64,000 bases of DNA from Bacillus sp. KH172YL63 (lineage in GTDB: Bacteria; Bacillota; Bacilli; Bacillales; Bacillaceae_B). The notes under the pieces are model-generated. The model was not told the origin of the DNA. It made no database searches and worked only from the letters and a program-made list of their open reading frames with translations. Location of the stretch: positions 1,228,001-1,292,000 of the forward strand of contig NZ_AP022842.1 in assembly GCF_011398925.1 (NCBI RefSeq). Direction: 5' to 3'. Both the position numbers and the translations under genes were made by a program. Below are positions 10,648 through 20,065 of the stretch, piece by piece; position 1 is the stretch's first letter; each line of letters starts with the position of its first letter.

Positions 10648-11220
10648 ATGCACTGGTATGAAAAATTAAATCAGTATTTTCCTGTAGAGGAAATGAAATC
10701 AAAAGAACATCTTGAAACATTACTAAAGGAAAGAAGCGACATCTATCATAAAGATGAAGGCCCACACCACGTCTTGATGTATGCTGAACTTGATGACTTT
10801 ATCTTCATCGATTATCTCTTCGTCTCGAAGGATGCCCGTGGCCAGGGACTGGGTCACAAATTAATCAATCAGCTGAAGGAAAAGAAGAAAGCTATCATCC
10901 TTGAAGTAGAGCCTGTGGATTATGATGATACAGATACTGAAAAACGCTTGAAGTTCTATAAGCGTGAAGGGTTTGAACATGCTGTGAGCATCGGTTATGC
11001 CCGCCGTTCCCTTGCTACGAATGAAATCAATGAGATGGAGATCCTGTACTGGGCGCCCAATGAGGAAACTGAAGAATTGATATTCAATTCAATGAAAAAG
11101 ACGTATGAGTTGATTCATACTTACAAAGACCAAAAGTTTTATGGCGCTTCGTATCAGCCGGTTGATGAAGTACTGAAGCAGGATGACGACAGGGACGAGG
11201 ATGTATTGAAAAATCTCTGA
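10648..11220 (+). CDS. yjbC: GNAT family N-acetyltransferase YjbC
   Basis: Acetyl-CoA-dependent N-acetyltransferase-like protein, 190 residues. The acyl-CoA loop RGQGLGHKL is seen near residues 68-76, then the strand KKAIILEVEPVDYDDTDTEKRLKFYKREGF. Sequence and place directly upstream of spx match B. subtilis yjbC. In that species yjbC and spx can share transcripts, but here a hairpin separates them. The target of acetylation is unknown to me. The 285 bp upstream of the gene hold no other gene that I can see. Confidence 0.9.
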   Translation: MHWYEKLNQYFPVEEMKSKEHLETLLKERSDIYHKDEGPHHVLMYAELDDFIFIDYLFVSKDARGQGLGHKLINQLKEKKKAIILEVEPVDYDDTDTEKRLKFYKREGFEHAVSIGYARRSLATNEINEMEILYWAPNEETEELIFNSMKKTYELIHTYKDQKFYGASYQPVDEVLKQDDDRDEDVLKNL

Positions 11221-11229
11221 CCACCAGGA

Positions 11230-11258
11230 CCTTATTGTGAATTCGCAATAAGGTTTTC
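11230..11258 (+). terminator. Terminator after yjbC
   Basis: CCTTATTG and CAATAAGG pair around TGAATTCG and are followed by TTTT. The rest of the 300-bp gap up to spx is AT-rich, with promoter-like TTGACA and TATAAT elements at poor mutual spacing. Confidence 0.75.
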
Positions 11259-11519
11259 TAAATGAAAAAATGTAAATGTCCAAAATCATGTTTAGCGTCT
11301 GTTGGTACAGGGTAAATCTTTTATAGAAACAGATCATTTACCTTATGTTAAACCTATGTATAGGAAAATTGACAAATTGGTTAAAAGTATGTTCATGGGA
11401 CAAATATTCATGTATAATACATAATAGAGATTTCTTATTTAAACTAATTTTAATTAACAGTTTTGTTTAAATAAAATACTCTATCTTTAAAATAATCCTT
11501 AAGGGAGTGTGAATGATTC

Positions 11520-11915
11520 GTGGTTACATTATTCACTTCACCTAGTTGCACATCTTGTCGCAAGGCAAAAGCTTGGTTAGAAGAGCATGAGATTCCATAT
11601 ACAGAACGTAACGTTTTCTCAGAACCATTAAGCATTGATGAAATCAAAGAAATCCTCCGCATGACCGAGGATGGAACCGATGAGATCATTTCAACCCGTT
11701 CCAAAACGTTCCAAAAGCTTAATGTCGATCTTGAGACACTGCCGCTTCAAGAGCTTTTCGAGCTTATTCAAAAAAATCCTGGTCTTCTCAGACGTCCGAT
11801 CATCCTGGACGAAAAACGCCTACAGGTTGGATACAATGAAGATGAGATCAGACGCTTCCTTCCAAGAAAGGTTCGTACATTCCAGCTCATGGAAGCTCAA
11901 AGAATGGTAAACTAA
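11520..11915 (+). CDS. spx: Transcriptional regulator Spx
   Basis: ArsC-like protein of 131 residues that binds the alpha C-terminal domain of RNA polymerase and switches on the disulphide-stress regulon. The redox switch CTSC is at residues 10-13, Gly in MTEDGTDE near 52, and RRPIILD near 92-98, all as in B. subtilis Spx. The start is GTG, with AAGGGAG some way upstream; no in-frame ATG fits. Spx is degraded by ClpXP with the adaptor YjbH, encoded 7 kb downstream. A hairpin terminator follows. Confidence 0.97.
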   Translation: MVTLFTSPSCTSCRKAKAWLEEHEIPYTERNVFSEPLSIDEIKEILRMTEDGTDEIISTRSKTFQKLNVDLETLPLQELFELIQKNPGLLRRPIILDEKRLQVGYNEDEIRRFLPRKVRTFQLMEAQRMVN

Positions 11916-11966
11916 CGAATGACTTCAGATTCCCGGTATATTATATACAGTTGGGAATATATAAGT

Positions 11967-12022
11967 AAAAGGGGCTGACCCTTTAAGGAACGTTGCGTAT
12001 CCTTTCGGGTCAACCCCTTTTA
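11967..12022 (+). terminator. Terminator after spx
   Basis: AAAAGGGGCTGACCC and GGGTCAACCCCTTTT form a long stem ending in a T-rich run. The following 245 bp up to mecA hold no gene that I can see. Confidence 0.85.
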
Positions 12023-12267
12023 TTTTAGAATAAGTATTATCACTTGAATTTTCTGCGAATATTCGCTAGAATATCAAAAACACCTAAGGGGATTTGTGAA
12101 AAAAATGGGTGTTGGTTTCATTCCATTTTTAGTGGTTTTATCATAAAATAGAAGTACAAGGTACAAACTAACCTAAATGTATCTTCTATCTTCACCAGCA
12201 TTAGAGTGGTATCACTCAGAGGGTGTAGTCCCTTCACCAACATCATGCAAGAAGGGAGAGGTGTTAA

Positions 12268-12939
12268 TTGGAAATCGAACGCATAAATGAACATACCGTA
12301 AAGTTCTATATATCATACGGGGATATCGAGGATCGCGGCTTCGACCGTGAAGAAATCTGGTATAATCGTGAACGAAGCGAGGAACTGTTCTGGGAGATGA
12401 TGGATGAAGTCCATCAAGAAGAAGAGTTCGGTATCGAAGGTCCGCTTTGGATTCAGGTTCAGGCTCTCGACAAAGGGCTTGAAGTGTTAGTGACAAGGGC
12501 GCAGATGTCAAAAGACGGTCAGCGATTTGAACTTCCGATTCCTGAAGATAAGTTGAAGGAGCTTCCTGTCGATGAAAGAATTGAAGACCTGCTCGATCAG
12601 CATTTCCATATTAAGCAAGATCAAGATGAAGATGCCGAGGTGTCACTTGACTTTACTTTGAAATTCAATGACTTCGAGGATGCGATTGCTCTTTCTCATA
12701 GGATGAAAGATATGCCTCTGGAGCATTTAGAAACAAAGCTGCTGGCTTTTGAAAATAAGTATTATATTTACGTCAAATTTTCAGAAACCCACTTTGTAGA
12801 AGAAGATATCGACAATATGTTAAGTTTATTGCTTGAATATGCCGATGAGTCACGAATGACTGTCCATCGCATTGAAGAGTATGGAAAAGTGGTCCTCACC
12901 GAGAATGTATTTGTTACATTGAGTAAGCACTTTTCGTAA
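12268..12939 (+). CDS. mecA: Adaptor protein MecA
   Basis: Adaptor that delivers ComK and other substrates to the ClpC-ClpP protease, so it limits competence. It has 223 residues. The N-terminal substrate-binding domain starts MEIERINEHTVKFYISYGDIEDRGF, followed by an acidic linker near 115-130 (IKQDQDEDAEV) and the ClpC-binding C-terminal domain. The start is TTG with AAGGGAGAGG at good spacing. The gene stands near spx and coiA, two other players in the stress and competence network. Confidence 0.96.
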   Translation: MEIERINEHTVKFYISYGDIEDRGFDREEIWYNRERSEELFWEMMDEVHQEEEFGIEGPLWIQVQALDKGLEVLVTRAQMSKDGQRFELPIPEDKLKELPVDERIEDLLDQHFHIKQDQDEDAEVSLDFTLKFNDFEDAIALSHRMKDMPLEHLETKLLAFENKYYIYVKFSETHFVEEDIDNMLSLLLEYADESRMTVHRIEEYGKVVLTENVFVTLSKHFS

Positions 12940-12944
12940 GAATC

Positions 12945-12978
12945 AATACCGGTTTCATACAGAAATCGGTATTTTTTT
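12945..12978 (+). terminator. Terminator after mecA
   Basis: AATACCGGTTTC and GAAATCGGTATTTTTTT form a stem with a T run just after the mecA stop. Confidence 0.85.
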
Positions 12979-13036
12979 ATATTATTTGCCCTGAAGGTTG
13001 GGGCTTAACATTATGCCTGTGAAAGGTGTCATCAGT

Positions 13037-14542
13037 ATGAAGAATACAGTAAGACTTCTTATTTTCATTGCCGTATTGGCACTCAGTTATATTTTTTACT
13101 TTGATCAATATCTTTCCGGAATGGTGAAATATATCAGTATTGTCTTCACTTTCTCGGTTATTGTAATCGGGTTCCTCATTTTCTTTGAAAATCGACATCC
13201 AACACAAACTTTAACTTGGCTTGTTGTATTAGGGGCATTCCCTTTCCTCGGCTTTATTTTTTATTTATTATTTGGCCGCAATTACCGTAAGGAAAAGATG
13301 TATAAGAAGAAGTACATATTGGATAAAGAAACCTACAATAAATATGAGCCGGGCCCAAAAGATATCAGCCCGGATATGTTCAGCCTGTTCCAGGAGAAAC
13401 ACTTCCAGCTTGCCCAGCGGATAGGCAATAGTGCGATTTCCTTCTCCAGTGAAACGAAGCTTTTGACCAATGGTGAAGAGACTTTTGGGGAAATCCTGAA
13501 GTGGCTTCAGACAGCGAAGCATCATATCCATATGGAATACTATATTGTCCGCCATGATGAGATCGGAAACCAGATTAAAGACATCCTGATCGAAAGGGCC
13601 AAAGATGGGGTCAAAATACGCTTTCTTTATGATGCTGTCGGGGCTTGGCAGTTATCAAAGGATTATATCGCAGAGATGAAGGAAGCAGGGATAGAAGTTG
13701 TGGCATTCGGGCCGGTAAAGATCCCTGTCCTGAATAATAAGTTCAACTTCAGGAATCACCGTAAGATCATCGTGATAGACGGAAGCATCGGATTTGTCGG
13801 CGGCCTGAATATCGGGGATGAGTACTTAGGGAAGAATCCTCATTTTGGCTTCTGGCGTGATACACATTTATTTGTGAAAGGTGAAGCGGTACGTACACTG
13901 CAATTGATCTTTCTGCAAGACTGGTATTATATGACGAACGATGATTTCTTGACCCCCGGGTATCTCAGCCCTGACCCCGTTGAACATGTGAATGACGGCG
14001 GCGTGCAGATGATAGCGGGGGGGCCGGACAATGAATTGAGTGTGTTGAAGAATATTTTCTTTTCCATGATCACGTCTGCCAAAAAAAGCGTATGGATCGC
14101 TTCTCCATATTTCGTTCCCGATGAAGATATTTTCTCAGCTTTGAAGATTGCGGCTTTAAGTGGGGTCGATGTGAAACTGCTGGTGCCTCATAAACCGGAC
14201 AAGCGCATCGTCTTCCATGCTTCACGCTCTTATTTCCCGGATCTGTTGGAAGCTGGGGCCCGTATTTTTGAATATCAAAAAGGCTTCATGCATAGTAAAA
14301 TCGTGATCGTAGATGAAGAGATGGCCTCTATTGGTACCGCCAATATGGATATGAGGAGTTTTCATCTTAATTTTGAAGTGAATGCGTTTTTGTATAAAAC
14401 AGAAAGTACGACTTCCATTGTGAAAGAATATCTGAATGACTTAGAGCATTCAGAAGAATTGCTTCTGGAAGAATTTCAGAATCGCCACCTTGGCTATCGA
14501 ATATTGGAATCCACTTCCCGTTTGATGTCACCTCTCCTATAA
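13037..14542 (+). CDS. cls: Cardiolipin synthase
   Basis: Membrane enzyme that joins two phosphatidylglycerols to cardiolipin and glycerol. About 501 residues. Two membrane helices occupy the first 60 residues, then two phospholipase D HKD motifs: HRKIIVIDGSIGFVGG near 240 and HSKIVIVDEEMASIGTANMD near 420. I chose the ATG at 13037 (MKNTVRLL); AAAGGTG lies about 12 nt upstream. Earlier in-frame starts at 13013 and 12998 are possible. It is an independent unit between two terminators. Confidence 0.93.
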   Translation: MKNTVRLLIFIAVLALSYIFYFDQYLSGMVKYISIVFTFSVIVIGFLIFFENRHPTQTLTWLVVLGAFPFLGFIFYLLFGRNYRKEKMYKKKYILDKETYNKYEPGPKDISPDMFSLFQEKHFQLAQRIGNSAISFSSETKLLTNGEETFGEILKWLQTAKHHIHMEYYIVRHDEIGNQIKDILIERAKDGVKIRFLYDAVGAWQLSKDYIAEMKEAGIEVVAFGPVKIPVLNNKFNFRNHRKIIVIDGSIGFVGGLNIGDEYLGKNPHFGFWRDTHLFVKGEAVRTLQLIFLQDWYYMTNDDFLTPGYLSPDPVEHVNDGGVQMIAGGPDNELSVLKNIFFSMITSAKKSVWIASPYFVPDEDIFSALKIAALSGVDVKLLVPHKPDKRIVFHASRSYFPDLLEAGARIFEYQKGFMHSKIVIVDEEMASIGTANMDMRSFHLNFEVNAFLYKTESTTSIVKEYLNDLEHSEELLLEEFQNRHLGYRILESTSRLMSPLL

Positions 14543-14575
14543 CAGGCGAATGGGGAAAATGCTCAAGGGACTATG

Positions 14576-14630
14576 AATATCCGAATGATGGTTTGACGTT
14601 CTTTATCGTCGAATCCATTCGGATATTTTT
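14576..14630 (+). terminator. Terminator after cls (TCCGAA-type hairpin)
   Basis: Arms ATATCCGAATGATGG and CCATTCGGATATTTTT with inner pairing TTTGACG/CGTCGAA. It is a member of the recurrent TCCGAATG/CATTCGGAT family. Confidence 0.82.
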
Positions 14631-14783
14631 GTTTTTTCGACTGATTTACCAGACTGAAAACCCGGGTGATCTGCAGGGGTGTTCTCTCCATACATAGCGA
14701 CCTATGGGGAATGTATCGTCCGGTTTTAAGTTTTTGCAGGAATTTTGAAAGTTTTGTCGAATGGAACTGAGAGGAGGTGTCAT

Positions 14784-15986
14784 ATGTTAACAGCACTATT
14801 AAATCAGCGTGCGTTCACTACCATTCATTATTCACGGGAAGAATTAAGAATTGTAAAGAGAAGAGATCTGCGTTTTCGCTGTCCTCATTGCTCAGAGTCG
14901 GTCAATTTACGCATCGGCCATAAAAATGTCCCCCATTTCTCTCATGTTTCCCGTACCGATTGCCTGCTTGTCGGGCGTGAGTCCCCGACCCATCTGCTCG
15001 GCAAGGAACTCTTGTATGAAAAACTCCGTTCGATGTATGAACATGTTGAAGTAGAGCACTACATAGCCGGGCTCAATCAGGTGGCGGACCTTTATGTGGA
15101 GACCGGCTCAAGAAAGATCGCCGTTGAAATACAATGCTCCACCATCCCCCTCTCAGAGCTCGCTCAAAGGACCAGTGGCTATCACAGCCTGGGGATTACA
15201 CCTTATTGGCTCCTTACACAGGAAGTAAGGAAGAATGGAATGTTGTCCCTTACATCCTTTCAACAAGCTTTTATCCGATATTCTCCTTCTTTACATTACT
15301 TTTTACTACAATTCCTTCCGGAGAAGAAGGGCTTTCAACTGTTTTTCCACCTCATTCCAACTTCATCATCAGCTTTTTTATGCTCGGCCCCCGTCCATAT
15401 TCCGTTCACTCAATTCAGCCTTCCCCTGACCATACAACCATCCCTCATCCATTCACCTTATTCATTGAAAGATTGGTACCATTACCGTACAAAGTGGATC
15501 CGTAGCAAGGTACATTACTATCAGGGAAAGAAAGACCCGTTTCTGAAGGAGGTATACCACGATGGAGACACATTCCTGTATTTACCCCTTTATGTCGGAT
15601 TGCCGGTCCTTCCACACGGAACCCTCATTAAAACACACAGCGTTCAGTGGCAGTATTATGTATGGCGGGATTGTTTGAAGAAAGGGACTTTTACTGTGAA
15701 GGCTGTATTGGATTCCCTCCATCAGCGGGTTAAAAAGGGGGATATAGAATTAAGGACATTCGTGAATGCCGATGCGGACCAGGCACTCGACAGGGTTGTT
15801 AAGGGATACCTGGATAGTCTGGAGAAGCTTGGAGTAATAGGGCAGGGCAGCAGGGGAGAATTCCTGGCGGCACCATGGAAATGCCCTGATCAATTTTCTG
15901 CATTCGAACGGCACTATGAAGAATTCATGCCCAAGTGGAGGCATTTCATAAAAACCCTGATGCATTCATACCGAGACGGAACCTGA
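14784..15986 (+). CDS. coiA: Competence protein CoiA
   Basis: Protein of 400 residues from the ATG at 14784, which has GAGGAGG at ideal spacing. The N-terminal part carries a zinc-finger-like CPHCSESVNLRIGHKN and HFSH. It is followed by the nuclease-like core with VEIQCSTIPLSELAQRTSGY near 125-145, the conserved EIQxS of the CoiA family. CoiA acts after DNA uptake and promotes recombination in transformable Firmicutes. The C-terminal half is poorly conserved. Position between cls and pepF follows the B. subtilis region. The 190 bp before pepF hold no clear gene. Confidence 0.9.
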   Translation: MLTALLNQRAFTTIHYSREELRIVKRRDLRFRCPHCSESVNLRIGHKNVPHFSHVSRTDCLLVGRESPTHLLGKELLYEKLRSMYEHVEVEHYIAGLNQVADLYVETGSRKIAVEIQCSTIPLSELAQRTSGYHSLGITPYWLLTQEVRKNGMLSLTSFQQAFIRYSPSLHYFLLQFLPEKKGFQLFFHLIPTSSSAFLCSAPVHIPFTQFSLPLTIQPSLIHSPYSLKDWYHYRTKWIRSKVHYYQGKKDPFLKEVYHDGDTFLYLPLYVGLPVLPHGTLIKTHSVQWQYYVWRDCLKKGTFTVKAVLDSLHQRVKKGDIELRTFVNADADQALDRVVKGYLDSLEKLGVIGQGSRGEFLAAPWKCPDQFSAFERHYEEFMPKWRHFIKTLMHSYRDGT

Positions 15987-16179
15987 TGGCAGTGGTCCTC
16001 TCCGTAAACGCTGCATTTTCAGGCGATGCCCTTAAAATCTTTAAAAGCATACAGGATTTCAGAAAAACAGCATATATTAAAAAGGTACGACAAAGATTGT
16101 TTTGTTGCAGGAATATGTCAGATAAGAGAGAATGTGTACTATAAGGAATTTTCTGTAGATTACAGGATGGAGGATGAAT

Positions 16180-18003
16180 ATGTCAAAAGATACAGCTGTA
16201 AAAAGCCTGCCCGGCAGGAAAGACGTCGAAGAGAATTTAACGTGGAGATTGGAAGATATTTTCGAAAGTGATGAAGCGTGGGAGAAGGAATATAAAGAAA
16301 TCAAACAATTAACGGGGCGTGCAGAAGAGTTTAAAGGTACACTCGCAGACAGCGCAGATCAATTATACAAAGCATTTGCCTTCCAGGATGAAATAATGGA
16401 ACGTATGGGGAAGGTATATACATATTCTCATATGCGCTATGATCAGGATACGACCAATTCATATTACCAGGGACTAGATGATCGTGCAAAGAGCCTGTAT
16501 ACGCAACTTGGAAGCAAGTTTGCCTACCTTGTGCCTGAAATCCTGTCAATTGATGAGGAGAAGCTCAAGGGATTCCTTGATGAGAAGAAAGAACTGCAGC
16601 AGTACAAACATGCACTCGAAGAGATCAACCTCGAACGCCCTCACATCCTTTCAGCTGAAGAAGAGGCGCTGCTTGCCCAGGCATCCGAGGTGTTCAGTGC
16701 TTCAAGCAATACATTTGGTATGTTGAACAATGCGGATCTTGAGTTTCCAACCATTACAGATGAAAATGGGGAAGAAGTGGACATCACACACGGACGTTTC
16801 ATCCGCTTCCTTGAGAGCAGCGACCGCCGTGTCCGCCAAGAAGCATTCAAGAAGGTATATGAAACGTATGGACAGTTTGAGAATACATTTGCATCCACTT
16901 TAAGCGGTGCAGTAAAGAAAGATAACTTCATCGCCAATGTAAGGCATTATGATTCAGCGCGGCATGCGGCGCTGTCGAATAACAACATCCCGGAAGAGGT
17001 GTATGATAACCTGGTCGGCACAGTCAATAAGAACCTTCATCTCCTGCAGCGGTATGTGAAGCTCCGTAAAAAAGTGCTCGGCTTGGATGAAGTTCATATG
17101 TATGACCTGTATACACCACTTGTCAAAGAAGTGAAGATGGACATCAGCTATGATGAAGCACAACAGATGATCCTTGACGGACTGAAACCGCTTGGCGAGG
17201 AATATGCCAATGTGCTGAAAGAAGGCTTTGAAAGCCGCTGGGTGGATGTAGTCGAGAACAAAGGTAAACGAAGCGGCGCCTATTCATCCGGTGCTTATGG
17301 CACCAATCCATACATCCTCATGAACTGGCAGGATAATGTGAATAATCTATTCACACTCGCCCATGAGTTCGGCCACAGTGTACACAGCTACTATACGAGA
17401 AAAACCCAGCCATATACTTATGGCCATTATTCCATCTTCGTTGCAGAAGTGGCATCCACATGCAATGAAGCATTATTGAATGATTACTTGTTGAACACGA
17501 TCGAGGACGAAAAGAAGCGCCTTTACCTGTTGAATCATTATCTGGAAGGCTTCAGGGGCACGGTATTCCGCCAAACGATGTTTGCAGAGTTCGAACATCT
17601 CATCCATAAAAAGGCGCAGGAAGGAGAGGCGCTTACTTCTGAATTCCTCACGAAAGAGTACTATGAATTGAACAAGAAATATTTCGGCGATGACATTGCG
17701 ATCGACGAAGAAATTGGGCTGGAGTGGGCACGGATCCCGCACTTCTATTACAATTATTATGTATACCAGTACGCAACAGGATTCTCGGCTGCAACCGCGC
17801 TCAGTCAACAAATCCTTGAAGAAGGCGAACCTGCTGTAGAACGGTACATTGACTTCCTGAAAGCAGGAAGCTCCGACTACCCGATTGAAGTATTGAAGAA
17901 GGCCGGCGTCGATGTGACTACCACTAAACCTGTGGAAGATGCATGCAAAGTATTTGAAGAAAAGTTAAATGAAATGGAAGAGCTGCTGGAGAAGCTTCAG
18001 TAA
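16180..18003 (+). CDS. pepF: Oligoendopeptidase F
   Basis: Zinc metallopeptidase of the M3B family that cuts medium-length oligopeptides in the cytoplasm, probably those brought in by Opp. About 607 residues. The zinc motif HEFGHSVH is seen near 387-394, with the downstream glutamate in EVASTCNEAL. I chose the second ATG (16180, MSKDTAV) because GGATGGAGG abuts the first ATG at 16174 and sits 7 nt from the second. In B. subtilis PepF overproduction inhibits sporulation through peptide signals. A terminator follows. Confidence 0.95.
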   Translation: MSKDTAVKSLPGRKDVEENLTWRLEDIFESDEAWEKEYKEIKQLTGRAEEFKGTLADSADQLYKAFAFQDEIMERMGKVYTYSHMRYDQDTTNSYYQGLDDRAKSLYTQLGSKFAYLVPEILSIDEEKLKGFLDEKKELQQYKHALEEINLERPHILSAEEEALLAQASEVFSASSNTFGMLNNADLEFPTITDENGEEVDITHGRFIRFLESSDRRVRQEAFKKVYETYGQFENTFASTLSGAVKKDNFIANVRHYDSARHAALSNNNIPEEVYDNLVGTVNKNLHLLQRYVKLRKKVLGLDEVHMYDLYTPLVKEVKMDISYDEAQQMILDGLKPLGEEYANVLKEGFESRWVDVVENKGKRSGAYSSGAYGTNPYILMNWQDNVNNLFTLAHEFGHSVHSYYTRKTQPYTYGHYSIFVAEVASTCNEALLNDYLLNTIEDEKKRLYLLNHYLEGFRGTVFRQTMFAEFEHLIHKKAQEGEALTSEFLTKEYYELNKKYFGDDIAIDEEIGLEWARIPHFYYNYYVYQYATGFSAATALSQQILEEGEPAVERYIDFLKAGSSDYPIEVLKKAGVDVTTTKPVEDACKVFEEKLNEMEELLEKLQ

Positions 18004-18008
18004 GCGAA

Positions 18009-18040
18009 GGAGGCCCCGTCATTATTCTGACGGGGCCTTT
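18009..18040 (+). terminator. Terminator after pepF
   Basis: AGGCCCCGTCA and TGACGGGGCCTTT form a strong GC-rich stem with a short T run. Confidence 0.85.
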
Positions 18041-18051
18041 CCTATAACTCG

Positions 18052-18240
18052 TCATTTCATCGATTTGAAGCCTCTGAACCGGTTCCGGTTCCCGACAGCC
18101 TGGAAGAAAAGCAGAAGGGAAAGAAAGAGAATGGGTGAAGTGATATAGATGGGAATAAGGTGCATCAGGCCAAGGACATTCATGACGAAGCTGATCAGGA
18201 TCAAGAGGAGCAGGACACCGTATTTTAGTTTAATGAGCAT
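18052..18240 (-). CDS. Small two-helix membrane protein
   Basis: Predicted peptide of 62 residues, mostly two hydrophobic helices (about residues 8-27 and 29-50) with a basic C-terminus (GNRNRFRGFKSMK). I chose the ATG at 18240 because TTGGAGGGAATGAAG places the ribosome binding site 7 nt before it; the frame is open further upstream without support. I do not recognise a family. It runs in the same direction as yjbI-yjbH but lies beyond their terminator. The 210 bp between hold no other gene. Confidence 0.6.
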   Translation of the reverse strand: MLIKLKYGVLLLLILISFVMNVLGLMHLIPIYITSPILFLSLLLFFQAVGNRNRFRGFKSMK

Positions 18241-18452
18241 CTTCATTCCCTCCAATGGTCGTCTTACTCCCATATATATGAAGGTCCTGCCGGCTGCATG
18301 ATTCGATTTTGACAATATTGTGAAATACCATACAAACAACTTGCCAATACAAGTGGATAAGTGATATATTATCAGTGTGAAGTTGATCACAAGCAAACAT
18401 ATACCCCTTTGTTTGACCGTGAAAAATTTCTCCCATCCCCTTTGTTCGTATT

Positions 18453-18486
18453 GAAAAACCGATGTTGTCATCAACATCGGCTTTTC
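18453..18486 (-). terminator. Terminator of yjbI-yjbH
   Basis: GAAAAACCGATGTTG and CAACATCGGCTTTTC form a 10-bp stem; on the minus strand it ends in TTTTT. Confidence 0.85.
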
Positions 18487-18523
18487 TTGTATATACGGAC
18501 ATTTTATTATTTTGATATAATGT

Positions 18524-19393
18524 TCAATTAAGATATTTCCAAAAAGTCCCGTGCTTTGCAGGGAGCTTCTTCACTTTTTGCTGAAGGGTCCACTTCTTCA
18601 TTTGCTTCTCGACTTCCTCAATCGATAAATCATATACGACGGCTATTTCCTTCGAAGCGACTACACGATAATATTTCATGAACACCTCAAGCGGAGGCAA
18701 GGGCTGCTTCTCGGGCTTAGCCGCAAGCATTTCTTCAATGATATGAACGTATACTTCATATCCATACAGTCCCGTAATCTTCAAGCCTTCATCTTCAATA
18801 TTCTCATTAAAGAAGACGAGGGTGGGGATTTCATCCACTTCCATCTCAGAAGTGATCTTCACGTCACACTGAAACGCCTTGGAAGCAGAAGATGAGTTGA
18901 TATCATTCATGAATTCACCGAGATCAAGCTTGGCCGCACTGGCACATTCCTTGAGGACCTCGATATTTGAAATATCTTGTTTCTGCAGGAATAATCTTTC
19001 CTGCAAGAACCGTAAGAAACGGATGCCTGAATGCTTTCCTTGAAGCTCTGCCGCTTTGATCGCGAATGAAGCGATATATGGTGAGTCTATTGGATTCTCG
19101 ATCCATAAACTTCCGTCGCAGGACATACCTGAACGGCTGGCTGTTTTATCCCACTGCTGGGCAAGGTCTTCCTGTTTCCGCTTGGTTGCGAGATTCAGGG
19201 ATGCGAGCTGTCCGCTTAATATATATCGGATCCGGAAATATTGGCCGTACTCAATATGCAATTTCTTCAGTATCGGTTCGAGCGCCCAACATTCCGGACA
19301 CAGAGGGTCGACAAACATATATATTTCCAGGGGTTTCTTATCCCGTCCGCATCCTTTAAGGTGATGCCAGCTGTCTGTTCTAGTCAACGTCAT
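18524..19393 (-). CDS. yjbH: ClpXP adaptor protein YjbH (Spx degradation)
   Basis: DsbA-like thioredoxin-fold adaptor of 289 residues that binds Spx and speeds its breakdown by ClpXP. The Cys pair CPEC follows PLEIYMFVDPL near residues 34-37, and SRSGMSCDGSLW near 88 is also family-typical. The His-rich start seen in B. subtilis YjbH is reduced to WHHLKGCGRD. The gene overlaps the end of yjbI by 14 bp, so the two form an operon as in B. subtilis. Its target gene spx lies in the same window. Confidence 0.93.
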   Translation of the reverse strand: MTLTRTDSWHHLKGCGRDKKPLEIYMFVDPLCPECWALEPILKKLHIEYGQYFRIRYILSGQLASLNLATKRKQEDLAQQWDKTASRSGMSCDGSLWIENPIDSPYIASFAIKAAELQGKHSGIRFLRFLQERLFLQKQDISNIEVLKECASAAKLDLGEFMNDINSSSASKAFQCDVKITSEMEVDEIPTLVFFNENIEDEGLKITGLYGYEVYVHIIEEMLAAKPEKQPLPPLEVFMKYYRVVASKEIAVVYDLSIEEVEKQMKKWTLQQKVKKLPAKHGTFWKYLN

Positions 19394-19775
19394 GACCCTG
19401 TTCTGTATTCACCATATGATTGGCGGTCAATACAAGCCGGTGAAAGAAGTCATCCCTTACTGGACCCTCTAGATTGACTTCATCCATCGCCTCATGCATA
19501 CAGCTTAACCAGGCCTTTGCCCGTGATTGTGTGATGGGAAATGGAAGGTGTCTTGCCCGCAGCATGGGATGCCCGTGCTCTTCCGTATAAAGAGCAGGCC
19601 CTCCTAAATATTGCGTTAAGAATTGTTTTTGTTTTCGAGCGGTCTCGGTTAAATCATCCGGGAATATAGGCGCTAATTCCGGATGATTGGATACTTTATC
19701 ATAAAAAGTGTCAACGAGCATGGAGAGGTTCTTTTCGCCGATAAGATCATAAGGCATTTGTGGTTTCTCGACCAT
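19380..19775 (-). CDS. yjbI: Group II truncated haemoglobin YjbI
   Basis: Haem protein of 131 residues with a 2-on-2 globin fold. The segment LGGPALYTEEHGHPMLRARH includes the proximal-His region, and the Trp of the G helix is in KAWLSCM. I chose the ATG at 19775 with AAAGGAG upstream; a longer in-frame start has no site. In related bacteria this globin is co-transcribed with yjbH and may take part in oxygen, NO or peroxide chemistry. The 290 bp upstream of it hold only the hairpin listed separately. Confidence 0.92.
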   Translation of the reverse strand: MVEKPQMPYDLIGEKNLSMLVDTFYDKVSNHPELAPIFPDDLTETARKQKQFLTQYLGGPALYTEEHGHPMLRARHLPFPITQSRAKAWLSCMHEAMDEVNLEGPVRDDFFHRLVLTANHMVNTEQGHDVD

Positions 19776-20005
19776 AAGAATGACTCCTTTATACTTAGAT
19801 TGTAAGTTCATTCTAGCAATCATTTCCCTTTATCTCAAACAAATCGCCTTGCAGCAGCGCGTGCTTCCCCATTTAGTGTAGCCTTTTTAGGGCTCCCTAT
19901 CCCGTTTTCACCCGTAAAATCATACGTTTCCGGCGTCCGGGGCTGGGTCTAATGGACCGGTGGATTCAGGTGAAAGGAATTTACTGACTGCACAGAATCG
20001 GGCAT

Positions 20006-20059
20006 AAAAAAATCCGAACGGTCATTCGAAGCTGAACTCGAATGCGTTCGGATTTTTTT
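20006..20059. terminator. Bidirectional hairpin after yjbJ (TCCGAA type)
   Basis: AAAAAAATCCGAACG and CGTTCGGATTTTTTT, with inner pairing CATTCGA/TCGAATG. The T run on the minus strand ends the transcript from yjbJ. It is the cleanest member of the recurrent hairpin family. Confidence 0.88.
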
Positions 20060-20065
20060 GGAATA

